20,584 nucleotides of DNA from Holdemanella porci. Lineage in GTDB: Bacteria; Bacillota_I; Bacilli_A; Erysipelotrichales; Erysipelotrichaceae. Below the pieces are notes generated by a model. That model searched no databases, was not told the DNA's origin, and was given only the letters and a program-made list of their open reading frames with translations. The DNA is taken from NCBI RefSeq assembly GCF_019052655.1, contig NZ_JAHQVB010000036.1:1-20584 (forward strand), in the 5' to 3' direction. The position numbers were made by a program, and so were the translations under genes. This document shows, one piece after another, positions 7,312 to 12,738 of this stretch. Numbering within the stretch: position 1 is the first letter of the stretch; each line of letters starts with the position of its first letter.

Positions 7312-8645
7312 CTTTTTTCTCCCTTACTTAAAACTATTTCACTTTCTTTATGATTAAAGGTACGAAGTCCATGATAAAGAACCATACCTGCAATCGCATA
7401 TAATATAGCGGCTATAAAATAAGCCTGCTGATACCCAGATTGGTGGACAAATAAAATCTTTCCTGTAAAATGACCACTCAATATACTCACAATACCTGCC
7501 GTAAAATTCACTACAGAGGTATAAACAGGCCGCAAATCTTTACAAATCACATCCATCGATAGAGCACTATCCACAGGACTTGATAAATTCGCAAGGCCCG
7601 CACGTATAAATAGTGATGCACCAACAACAGGTACAACATATTTGCCAAAATAATTTCCATTTCCAATCATCAACATAAAAGGAATGGAGGCCATGACCGT
7701 TAAAAAGATCGTTCCCACTTTACCAAATTTTTTTGTGCACTTCGGCGTAAAAAACATAAATAAGACAATCGCCACATAGGAAATGGATACCATTAAAGAA
7801 CTGGTTGCCTTATCAATATGTAAATTTCGATTTAGATATACAGTATAGTACGATGTAAATAGGCCCATCGCAAAAGAAATCAAAGCCCAATACAATAAAT
7901 AAGCCCGGGAATATCGATTTAATAAAAGTTGTCTTGCACCATTCATTTTTTCCTTTAAAGAAAGCCTTGGAGTAAGCTCCATTTGATAATCCGATTTCTT
8001 TTCCGATATACATAAAATGGGAATCAAGGAAATTAACGCAATACAACCCACCACGAATAGAACCATTCGATTCGCATCCATATAAGATTGATGTAAACCA
8101 GATGAAAGATGCGTCATATAGCGCGTTGCCTCTTGGGCTTGCGCATATGAAATGTTGGCCACACAACTAAACGCCTTTACCACAAAGGCTCCACCAAGAT
8201 ACGTTGCCAAGAAATATCCAATATACCCCATATAGTAAGTTCTTGTATACCAATGTATTTCTTGATCTTTAAACGCTTCTGTATAACAAGCGATAAAAGG
8301 ACTCAGCATAATAAAGTGCAGTTGCACACCCGTTAATGCCAATAGGGTTGCGATATATAAAGCCCAAGTAAAATCCATACAGACGGCGCCAAAAAAGGCA
8401 CATGCCGTTGAAAGTGAACAAAAAAGTAATAGCTTTTTATAGCCAATCTTTGGCACTAGCAACAATAAAGCTGCACTTATAAATGTGGCATATCCATAAA
8501 AGGCCCAGAAGGATGTTGCGATAGAAGTTTGTGCTTCTTGCAGATAATTCACAAACGTATCGTACAAAACTCCACTCGCCAAATTATTAATGACATAACT
8601 GATTATAAAATAAACAATATTCCGTTTATCTCTTCGTTCTTCCAT
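7308..8645 (-). CDS. MFS transporter, first gene of the pepX operon
   Basis: A 445-residue polytopic membrane protein, about 12 helices in two halves, with a basic N-terminus (MEERRDKRN) and a polar C-terminal tail. It is a second, divergent MFS carrier; motif A is poorly preserved (VPKIGYKK). An internal TPKCTKKFGK loop in the second half fits the repeated motif. It has a near-consensus promoter and AGGAG eight bases ahead of the ATG. A four-base ATGA overlap with the next gene couples their translation. Two different MFS genes in tandem suggest either a heteromeric pair or an importer plus an exporter for one compound; the sequence does not decide between them. Confidence 0.82.
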   Translation of the reverse strand: MEERRDKRNIVYFIISYVINNLASGVLYDTFVNYLQEAQTSIATSFWAFYGYATFISAALLLLVPKIGYKKLLLFCSLSTACAFFGAVCMDFTWALYIATLLALTGVQLHFIMLSPFIACYTEAFKDQEIHWYTRTYYMGYIGYFLATYLGGAFVVKAFSCVANISYAQAQEATRYMTHLSSGLHQSYMDANRMVLFVVGCIALISLIPILCISEKKSDYQMELTPRLSLKEKMNGARQLLLNRYSRAYLLYWALISFAMGLFTSYYTVYLNRNLHIDKATSSLMVSISYVAIVLFMFFTPKCTKKFGKVGTIFLTVMASIPFMLMIGNGNYFGKYVVPVVGASLFIRAGLANLSSPVDSALSMDVICKDLRPVYTSVVNFTAGIVSILSGHFTGKILFVHQSGYQQAYFIAAILYAIAGMVLYHGLRTFNHKESEIVLSKGEKR

Positions 8646-8672
8646 TTCTTCAACTCCTAAAAACTGTTTAAA

Positions 8673-8701
8673 ATTATACGATTATATAAAAAACAAATCA
8701 A
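8673..8701 (-). promoter_or_regulatory. Promoter of the MFS-MFS-pepX operon
   Basis: Minus-strand TTGATT (8696-8701), exactly 17 bp, then TATAAT (8673-8678). The leader is short, followed by AGGAG. No operator-like dyad is evident, so expression may be largely constitutive. Confidence 0.75.
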
Positions 8702-8750
8702 TTGTTAATTATAAATGTTTTCAGTAAAACAATGAAATAAAAAAGAATGC

Positions 8751-8775
8751 GTTTAAATCATCCTCAGTTTGGGCT
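8751..8775. repeat. Left copy of a direct repeat flanking the Fic-like gene
   Basis: GTTTAAATCAT joined to CCTCAGTTTGGGCT. The same two blocks occur to the right of the gene as GTTTAAATCAT (9938-9948) and TCATCCTCAGTTTGGGCT (10010-10027), separated there by ~60 bp that include the left half of a terminator hairpin. The left copy looks like a deletion derivative of the right one. Confidence 0.7.
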
Positions 8776-8793
8776 TCACACAACATCTATAAT

Positions 8794-8843
8794 AAAAATT
8801 TAGGGAACTTTTATGATTGTATTAAGCACAAATGTTCCCTAAA
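8794..8843 (-). terminator. AGGGAAC inverted repeat acting as terminator of the Fic-like gene
   Basis: Arms TTTAGGGAAC (8799-8808) and GTTCCCTAAA (8834-8843), perfectly complementary, with a 25-base loop. On the minus strand five U follow the hairpin. It lies ~40 bases after the Fic-like stop. The arms belong to the same repeat family as the palindromes at 9828-9928. Confidence 0.65.
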
Positions 8844-8880
8844 CTGTATTCATTAAAATTTTCTTATTGCGAACTACACT

Positions 8881-9816
8881 TTAAAAAGTTTTCCAACATT
8901 TTTCTTTTAAGAATTCATTTATAACACTGATATCTTCACCCTCATAGTATTTAACTAGTAATTTCTTAAAATCTGGCACTTCCTTTTCAGGGATTACAAG
9001 CAATCCTTGACCGTGTGCAATTAGATATTGATTTGCGAATATTACAGATGCACGTTTGTTGCCATCAATAAATATTTGTGTTTTCATACAATACATGCAT
9101 AGATCAATAGCTATTTCAATAGGTTCTTTATTTGAATTAACTATATTATCAATAGATTCTTTTACAACACTTTCAATTGGAATAGGTGGAACATAACTAC
9201 TTCCACCAATTGTGACAGGAACTCCACGAACTCTTCCACCATCTACATAAAAACCTTCATTTACTAGTTTTGCGATATGGCTAATCATATAATAATTTGA
9301 AGTACTCTGAATCACATCTTTGTACAAAATAAATTCCCAAGCATGTTTTAAATTTAAGATTTTCTGCACATCTGAAGCTTTTACACCATTTACAATTCCA
9401 TTATTTAAAATCTCTTCTGTTTGTGGAAAAGTTGTCCCAACCCCCTCTAAAACAGCCTGATCATAAATATTAGATTTCATGTTAGCACGTGCAAAATCAA
9501 TATTTTGCAAAACACGGCTTGATAATTCAGAATCTTTATACCCTAGAGATGTTAATTCTCTTTCAATCTGTCTTATTCTTTTTCGTAATACCCTTGCATC
9601 TTTAGCATTTTTTAACAGTAATTGATACAATTCATCGGAATAGGCATCAACATAAGTTGACGTTAATTTTCCTGCAATTCGTTTTCTTACATATAAATAA
9701 CGAGAACCATTTTGTTCTTTTATTTCAGGAGAACCATCATAAGGTAATAAGTTCAATCTAGCTTGACAATCCGCTTTATCTTCTAATAATGCCTGTATTT
9801 TAACCAAATCATTCAT
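8881..9816 (-). CDS. Fic-domain protein lacking the catalytic histidine
   Basis: A 311-residue protein. Residues ~1-95 are a charged, helical N-terminal region containing YLYVRKRIAGKLTSTYV. Residues ~100-310 are Fic-fold: an inhibitory-helix-like AVLEG (Glu124), a flap RGVPVTIGGSSYVPP (197-211) and the nucleotide loop TQIFIDGNKRASV (246-258). In standard Fic enzymes this loop is HPFxxGNGRxxR; here His is Gln247, Pro is Ile248 and the last Arg is Val258, while Phe249, Gly252, Asn253 and Arg255 remain. Known AMPylation needs that His as base, so this protein may bind nucleotide without AMPylating or may use another chemistry. The start is supported by AAGGAG eight bases upstream. Its promoter sits inside a perfect palindrome, which suggests autoregulation. 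It is monocistronic. Confidence 0.85.
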   Translation of the reverse strand: MNDLVKIQALLEDKADCQARLNLLPYDGSPEIKEQNGSRYLYVRKRIAGKLTSTYVDAYSDELYQLLLKNAKDARVLRKRIRQIERELTSLGYKDSELSSRVLQNIDFARANMKSNIYDQAVLEGVGTTFPQTEEILNNGIVNGVKASDVQKILNLKHAWEFILYKDVIQSTSNYYMISHIAKLVNEGFYVDGGRVRGVPVTIGGSSYVPPIPIESVVKESIDNIVNSNKEPIEIAIDLCMYCMKTQIFIDGNKRASVIFANQYLIAHGQGLLVIPEKEVPDFKKLLVKYYEGEDISVINEFLKEKCWKTF

Positions 9817-9827
9817 AATTTCACTCC

Positions 9828-9870
9828 TTAGGGAACTTTTTCTTTATATATTATATCAAAAGTTCCCTAA
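9828..9870 (-). promoter_or_regulatory. Promoter of the Fic-like gene enclosed by a 13-bp palindrome
   Basis: TTAGGGAACTTTT (9828-9840) and AAAAGTTCCCTAA (9858-9870) are perfect inverted repeats 17 bp apart. The extended -10 TGATATAAT (minus, 9850-9858) lies between them, and the inner arm touches the ribosome site. Binding of a repressor to both arms would block the promoter. The same half-site recurs at 9882-9928. Confidence 0.7.
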
Positions 9871-9881
9871 TCAATAAATAC

Positions 9882-9928
9882 AAATAGGGAACTTTTATCA
9901 CACATAGTGCTTAATAAGTTCCCTATTT
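9882..9928. repeat. Second AGGGAAC inverted repeat upstream of the Fic-like promoter
   Basis: Arms AAATAGGGAACTT (9882-9894) and AAGTTCCCTATTT (9916-9928), perfectly complementary, 21-base loop, followed on the plus strand by more T. It is only 11 bp from the promoter palindrome, giving four half-sites in ~100 bp. The loop contains GTGCTTAATA; the loop of the 8.8-kb copy contains its reverse complement on the plus strand. Confidence 0.7.
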
Positions 9929-9985
9929 TTTTCTTGTGTTTAAATCATACAAGAATCCTTTTGACATCTTATTTGTATTTAAATC

Positions 9986-10018
9986 AAAAAAATGAGGATG
10001 ATTTCTAAGTCATCCTCA
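9986..10018 (-). terminator. Intrinsic terminator downstream of the Fic/ATP-grasp operon
   Basis: Minus-strand TGAGGATGA-hairpin-TCATCCTCA (plus 9993-10001 and 10010-10018), eight-base loop, then seven U. It lies ~160 bases after the ATP-grasp stop. The gene-free stretch 9817-10178 therefore holds a promoter, two palindromes, this terminator, a weaker hairpin at 10115-10141 and otherwise nothing I recognise. Confidence 0.8.
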
Positions 10019-10027
10019 GTTTGGGCT
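10010..10027. repeat. Right copy of the 18-bp direct repeat flanking the Fic-like gene
   Basis: TCATCCTCAGTTTGGGCT is identical to 8758-8775. The two copies bracket a ~1.25-kb segment that contains the Fic-like gene and its palindromes. Confidence 0.75.
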
Positions 10028-10112
10028 CCTCACCCTGCATTTTAGTTTAAATTGAATTTAGCTTCTCGCCATTCAAGAGCCATCGCTCATTTGTATTATA
10101 CCAGAAGTCATC

Positions 10113-10141
10113 TAAAAGGCTCAACATATAATTGAAGCCTT
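10113..10141 (-). terminator. Weak terminator-like hairpin after the ATP-grasp gene
   Basis: Minus-strand AAGGCT/AGCCTT arms extended by TCAA/TTGA with one bulge, then four U. It is 38 bases after the stop codon. The stronger hairpin at 9986-10018 is probably the main end point. Confidence 0.4.
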
Positions 10142-10178
10142 GTTAGCCAATCGTGCATATTCAATATTCATAATTCTT

Positions 10179-10955
10179 TTATTGATATTTACGATAATCA
10201 AAAACATCTTCTCTTTCTAACAATTGAGACCATCTTGCAGATAATAATTTGGCGTATTTATAATCTACTAATCCATAAGCCCCTAAAGAATATGCATCAT
10301 TACATTCAATCAATAATGTTCTACCATCTTTGGTAACACCAATATCAATAGAACATGCCATTGGTCTTTTATCCCATTCGATAAATTGATCCATAGTTTC
10401 ATCCAATACTTCTGCATCATAATTATAGTGCCAATCTCCCTTATATGGTCGAACATCTATAATTTGATCATAGTATACAAAGCAACGCCATTCACGCATA
10501 AATTCAATGGGTTCACTGCATAAGACCTCAAAATCTTCATTATAGGCACCACATCCAATTAAATCCTTAATACTTGAAATCACTTTTCCAGTGAATTTCT
10601 TACTTTCTACAGGCTTAACAAACCAACCTGCAGACCATTTACCCTCATCTGTAGAAATAGCATTTATGGTATCTCTCCATATTTTTCTGCCAAGAAACTT
10701 TCGAAGACATTCTAGATAATCATCTACATGTGGGTTTAAAACATTAAATTTGGCGAAAACATTTTCGCATTGTTGAATGTAATCAACGACTATATCTTCT
10801 TTTGTGATTTGATTATATACATCATCAAGAGAAAAATAAGGCACAACTTCACATGCCAATTCATTAAAACCAGAAATGGCTTTTTGCATATTCTGACTAT
10901 GTCCAACTACTAATCCTGAATTATAGTCTTTTTTGACCTTGATATAAGCTTTCAT
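10179..10955 (-). CDS. ATP-grasp enzyme of the R2K clade (DUF4343-like)
   Basis: A 258-residue predicted ATP-dependent ligase, soluble, no signal peptide. Residues ~108-230 carry the ATP-grasp hallmarks: WFVKP (Lys114, nucleotide-binding), TGKV (Lys124), EWRCFV (Arg157), VRPYKGDW (Arg169, Lys172), SIDIGV (Asp204) and the metal-binding LIECNDAYSLGAYG (Glu217, Asn219). This pattern fits the R2K ATP-grasp group related to eukaryotic CDC123, proposed on genomic grounds to modify proteins or peptides, often in phage or conflict loci; no reaction is established for such bacterial members. It is the second gene of an operon with the HTH-Fic gene. AAGGA lies eight bases before the ATG, inside a 30-bp duplicated junction. 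Pairing with an AMPylator suggests both act on one protein target, which is inference. Confidence 0.8.
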   Translation of the reverse strand: MKAYIKVKKDYNSGLVVGHSQNMQKAISGFNELACEVVPYFSLDDVYNQITKEDIVVDYIQQCENVFAKFNVLNPHVDDYLECLRKFLGRKIWRDTINAISTDEGKWSAGWFVKPVESKKFTGKVISSIKDLIGCGAYNEDFEVLCSEPIEFMREWRCFVYYDQIIDVRPYKGDWHYNYDAEVLDETMDQFIEWDKRPMACSIDIGVTKDGRTLLIECNDAYSLGAYGLVDYKYAKLLSARWSQLLEREDVFDYRKYQ

Positions 10956-11013
10956 TTTAATTTTCCTTCTAATCTTGCAACATATTTTAATTTTCCTTCT
11001 AATCTTGCAACAT
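10954..11013. repeat. Perfect 30-bp tandem duplication at the Fic/ATP-grasp junction
   Basis: Positions 10954-10983 and 10984-11013 are identical. On the minus strand each unit carries the last four Fic codons plus stop (ATGTTGCAAGATTAG) and a ribosome site (AAGGAAAATTAAA). The unit nearer the Fic gene is its true 3' end; the other forms the start region of the ATP-grasp gene. Confidence 0.95.
10969..10983 (-). CDS. Possible four-codon leader ORF (MLQD) created by the duplication
   Basis: ATG TTG CAA GAT TAG on the minus strand, preceded by the duplicated AAGGAAAATTAAA ribosome site and followed by a second identical site and the ATP-grasp ATG. It would be translated if ribosomes use the first site. 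It may simply be a by-product of the tandem duplication. Confidence 0.3.
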   Translation of the reverse strand: MLQD

Positions 11014-11892
11014 ATTTAAATACATATCCAATCTTTCATTTATATATCCCGCAAACAAATTTTCCATTGCAAAAAGATTATGTTTTACATGATATTCATC
11101 AAACGCATTATAATAGGCAAGTCGATCCGTAAATTTAATATCAATAGGCGGATAACCAGCCTTCATCAATTCTAAATTCACTAATAATCTTCCCGTTCTA
11201 CCATTTCCATCAATAAAAGGATGAATCGATTCAAACTCAATATGGAAACGAGCTAATTTCGTTACAATATGCTCCTTACTATTCGCAAAATCCATTAATA
11301 ATTGTTCCATTTTCGGTGCAATCAAATAAGGTTGTACTGGCTCATTCTGCGCGCCCATAATATAAACAGGAATTCTACGATATACGCCTCGGTCTTCTTT
11401 CTTATCCGCAAGAACAAGATAATGAATTTGTTTGATGACACTCTCACTAATGGGAACATTATTTTTGACTAGTTCTCTTACAAAATCAAAAGCTTCCTTA
11501 TGTCCAACAGCTTCCATATGATCTTTTAGAGGCTTTTTATCAATTGTGAGACCACGAAGAACTAAATCCGTTTCACGCAAAGTCAGTGTATTTCCTTCAA
11601 TCGCATTTGAATTGTAGGTATACTCCACAATAAATTCTTCATTCAACCTAGCAACTTCACCTTCTGTTAATGGTCTTCTAGAATCTAATTCCATCTTTTT
11701 TCGATCAATCTGCCGCAAAAGATTCTCTTTTGACTTTAAACGACCATCTACCGGTTTCTTTGCATCCACAGGAATTTTCCAACTTCGCCCCTCATGATAA
11801 GCACCTAAAATTTTTCCCTGAGCACAAAGAACTCGAATTCTTCGATCTGAAACACCCCATTTTTCAGAAGCCTGTTTTACAGTCATAAACAT
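10999..11892 (-). CDS. Fic-family AMPylator with N-terminal helix-turn-helix
   Basis: A 297-residue protein. Residues ~3-48 form a small excisionase/MerR-like DNA-binding domain (VKQASEKWGVSDRRIRVLC, then a GRSWKIP wing). The Fic core follows, with inhibitory motif SNAIEG (Ser95, Glu99), flap RRIPVYIMGAQNEPVQP and the complete active loop HPFIDGNGRTGR (His224-Arg235). Family knowledge: such class II Fic enzymes transfer AMP from ATP to hydroxyl side chains and are held off by the Glu of the inhibitory helix. It starts behind AGGAG at nine-base spacing; an alternative ATG lies two codons in. It is first in an operon with the R2K ATP-grasp gene. Three TTCCGATA repeats upstream are candidate binding sites for its own HTH domain. 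Confidence 0.9.
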   Translation of the reverse strand: MFMTVKQASEKWGVSDRRIRVLCAQGKILGAYHEGRSWKIPVDAKKPVDGRLKSKENLLRQIDRKKMELDSRRPLTEGEVARLNEEFIVEYTYNSNAIEGNTLTLRETDLVLRGLTIDKKPLKDHMEAVGHKEAFDFVRELVKNNVPISESVIKQIHYLVLADKKEDRGVYRRIPVYIMGAQNEPVQPYLIAPKMEQLLMDFANSKEHIVTKLARFHIEFESIHPFIDGNGRTGRLLVNLELMKAGYPPIDIKFTDRLAYYNAFDEYHVKHNLFAMENLFAGYINERLDMYLNMLQD

Positions 11893-11917
11893 GGATCATC
11901 ACTCCTAATCTAGAAGT

Positions 11918-11926
11918 ATTATATCA
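11918..11926 (-). promoter_or_regulatory. Extended -10 promoter of the HTH-Fic/ATP-grasp operon
   Basis: Minus-strand TGATATAAT, identical to the element used by the other Fic-like gene and by the acyltransferase gene. No good -35 is seen. The nearest TTCCGATA repeat begins four bases upstream, so a bound protein would cover the -35 region. Confidence 0.6.
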
Positions 11927-11929
11927 TTT

Positions 11930-11981
11930 TATCGGAACAATAGACATCTATCGGAATAATCCAAAGCCGTTTATCGGAACA
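11930..11981. promoter_or_regulatory. Three direct repeats TATCGGAA, candidate operator
   Basis: TATCGGAACA at 11930-11939, TATCGGAATA at 11949-11958 and TATCGGAACA at 11972-11981, spaced 19 and 23 bp, roughly two helical turns, on one face of the DNA. They lie just upstream of the HTH-Fic promoter and occur nowhere else that I noticed in the window. They suit binding by a monomeric or tandem HTH protein, most simply the HTH-Fic protein itself. Confidence 0.55.
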
Positions 11982-11991
11982 TTATAAGTTC

Positions 11992-12129
11992 TTACCAAGC
12001 ATATACGCTTATTTCATCTTCTGCTGCCCTTGCGATCATGTAGATATCTCGAAATATATATTCACTTGCATACACGATAATTTCTACACCTTTAATACAC
12101 AACAACCAATACAATACTGAATTGTGCAT
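11992..12129 (-). CDS. Small ORF of 45 codons or gene remnant behind a MerR-type promoter
   Basis: Minus-strand ATG at 12129, with GAGGTG six bases before it, reads MHNSVLYWLLCIKGVEIIVY... and ends ISVYAW at TAA 11992. The composition is coding-like with a hydrophobic start, but I recognise no family. The MerR-type promoter upstream has its own AGGAGG and GTG at 12177-12165 that opens a six-codon frame only. This small ORF may therefore be what is left of a regulated gene, or an unrelated short protein. The rest of 11893-12227 holds the TATCGGAA repeats and divergent promoters. Confidence 0.35.
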   Translation of the reverse strand: MHNSVLYWLLCIKGVEIIVYASEYIFRDIYMIARAAEDEISVYAW

Positions 12130-12159
12130 CGATGACACCTCTTTGTCATCTTAACCTTA

Positions 12160-12191
12160 TTGACACAATTACCTCCTGATATTAGTATAAT
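12160..12191 (+). promoter_or_regulatory. Promoter of the merR-family gene
   Basis: TTGACA (12160-12165), a long 20-bp spacer and consensus TATAAT (12186-12191). The CTTTAGGT dyad starts one base after the -10, so a bound regulator would sit over the transcription start and could repress its own gene. Confidence 0.6.
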
Positions 12192-12214
12192 ACCTAAAGC
12201 TGACTTTAGGTCGA
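12184..12214 (-). promoter_or_regulatory. MerR-activated promoter with 19-bp spacer facing left
   Basis: Minus-strand TCGACC (12209-12214), exactly 19 bp, then TATACT (12184-12189). The regulator dyad fills the spacer. A 19-bp spacer that needs DNA distortion by the regulator is the hallmark of MerR-controlled promoters. It drives the region 12177-11992, where no full-length gene remains. Confidence 0.65.
12192..12211. promoter_or_regulatory. MerR operator ACCTAAAG-CTGA-CTTTAGGT
   Basis: Perfect 8-bp arms with a four-base centre. The site is placed between the -35 and -10 of the leftward promoter and just after the -10 of the rightward promoter. Its size and symmetry match operators of the MerR family. 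Confidence 0.75.
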
Positions 12215-12227
12215 GAAAGGAATCACT

Positions 12228-12665
12228 ATGTATACAATTGGACAAGTATCTGAAATGTTTGATTTACCCATCTCTACCCTTCGATATTATGATAAAGAAG
12301 GATTTTTCCCTCATTTAGTTCGCAAAGGCAATATTCGCTATTTCAGCAATCATGAAATTGAAGCTTTACATCTTATTGAGTGTTTAAAGAAATCTGGTCT
12401 TGGCATTAAAGAAATCAATCAATTCTTTAGTTGGGTTTCTGAAGGAAGTGCAAGTTTTGAAAAGAGAAAAGAGTTGTTTAAAGCTCGAAAAGAGGCTGTA
12501 GAAGCTGAAATCAAAAGTCTTCAAGAAACACTATCTTTATTAGAATTTAAATGTTGGTACTACTCAAAAGCTATGGAGGATGGTACAGAAGAATACCTTC
12601 AAGCTATGCTTCCAGACAAGCTTCCTAGTGACATTCAAAAATTATATGATGCAAGTCACAAATGA
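12228..12665 (+). CDS. MerR-family transcriptional regulator
   Basis: A 145-residue regulator. Residues 1-~70 are the winged HTH (MYTIGQVSEMFDLPISTLRYYDKEG, then wing residues RKGNIRYFS). A second helical pair follows, and a long dimerisation helix (~82-107) leads into a short C-terminal segment with a single Cys109 (EFKCWYYSKAMEDG). There is no metal-binding Cys cluster, so it resembles the AdhR/YhdQ-like group that senses reactive aldehydes or small organics rather than mercury or copper; this is inferred from domain type only. AAAGGA lies six bases before the ATG. It stands alone, divergent from a promoter of the correct MerR geometry whose target gene is missing or reduced. Confidence 0.9.
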   Translation: MYTIGQVSEMFDLPISTLRYYDKEGFFPHLVRKGNIRYFSNHEIEALHLIECLKKSGLGIKEINQFFSWVSEGSASFEKRKELFKARKEAVEAEIKSLQETLSLLEFKCWYYSKAMEDGTEEYLQAMLPDKLPSDIQKLYDASHK

Positions 12666-12666
12666 C

Positions 12667-12689
12667 AAAAGGAGCAGATATTCTGCTCC
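12667..12689 (-). terminator. Terminator of the GH112 operon (possibly bidirectional)
   Basis: GGAGCAGA-ATA-TCTGCTCC hairpin (12671-12678, 12682-12689) followed on the minus strand by TTTTGT. It starts about 50 bases after the gnpA stop and two bases after the convergent merR stop, so it probably serves both. Confidence 0.75.
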
Positions 12690-12738
12690 AAAGCTTTTCA
12701 AAACCAGCTGGCTCGTTCTGATTTTGATTGACTGATTC

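Noticed and set aside
7813..8166. 117-codon minus-strand frame inside the first MFS gene.
   Set aside because: It is an out-of-frame reading of the same strand with no ribosome site. The 445-residue MFS frame explains the region fully.
8799..9928. AGGGAAC palindromes flanking the Fic-like gene as terminal inverted repeats of an insertion sequence.
   Set aside because: There is no transposase, no target-site duplication beside the palindromes, and one palindrome encloses the promoter while another acts as terminator. A regulatory role explains them better.
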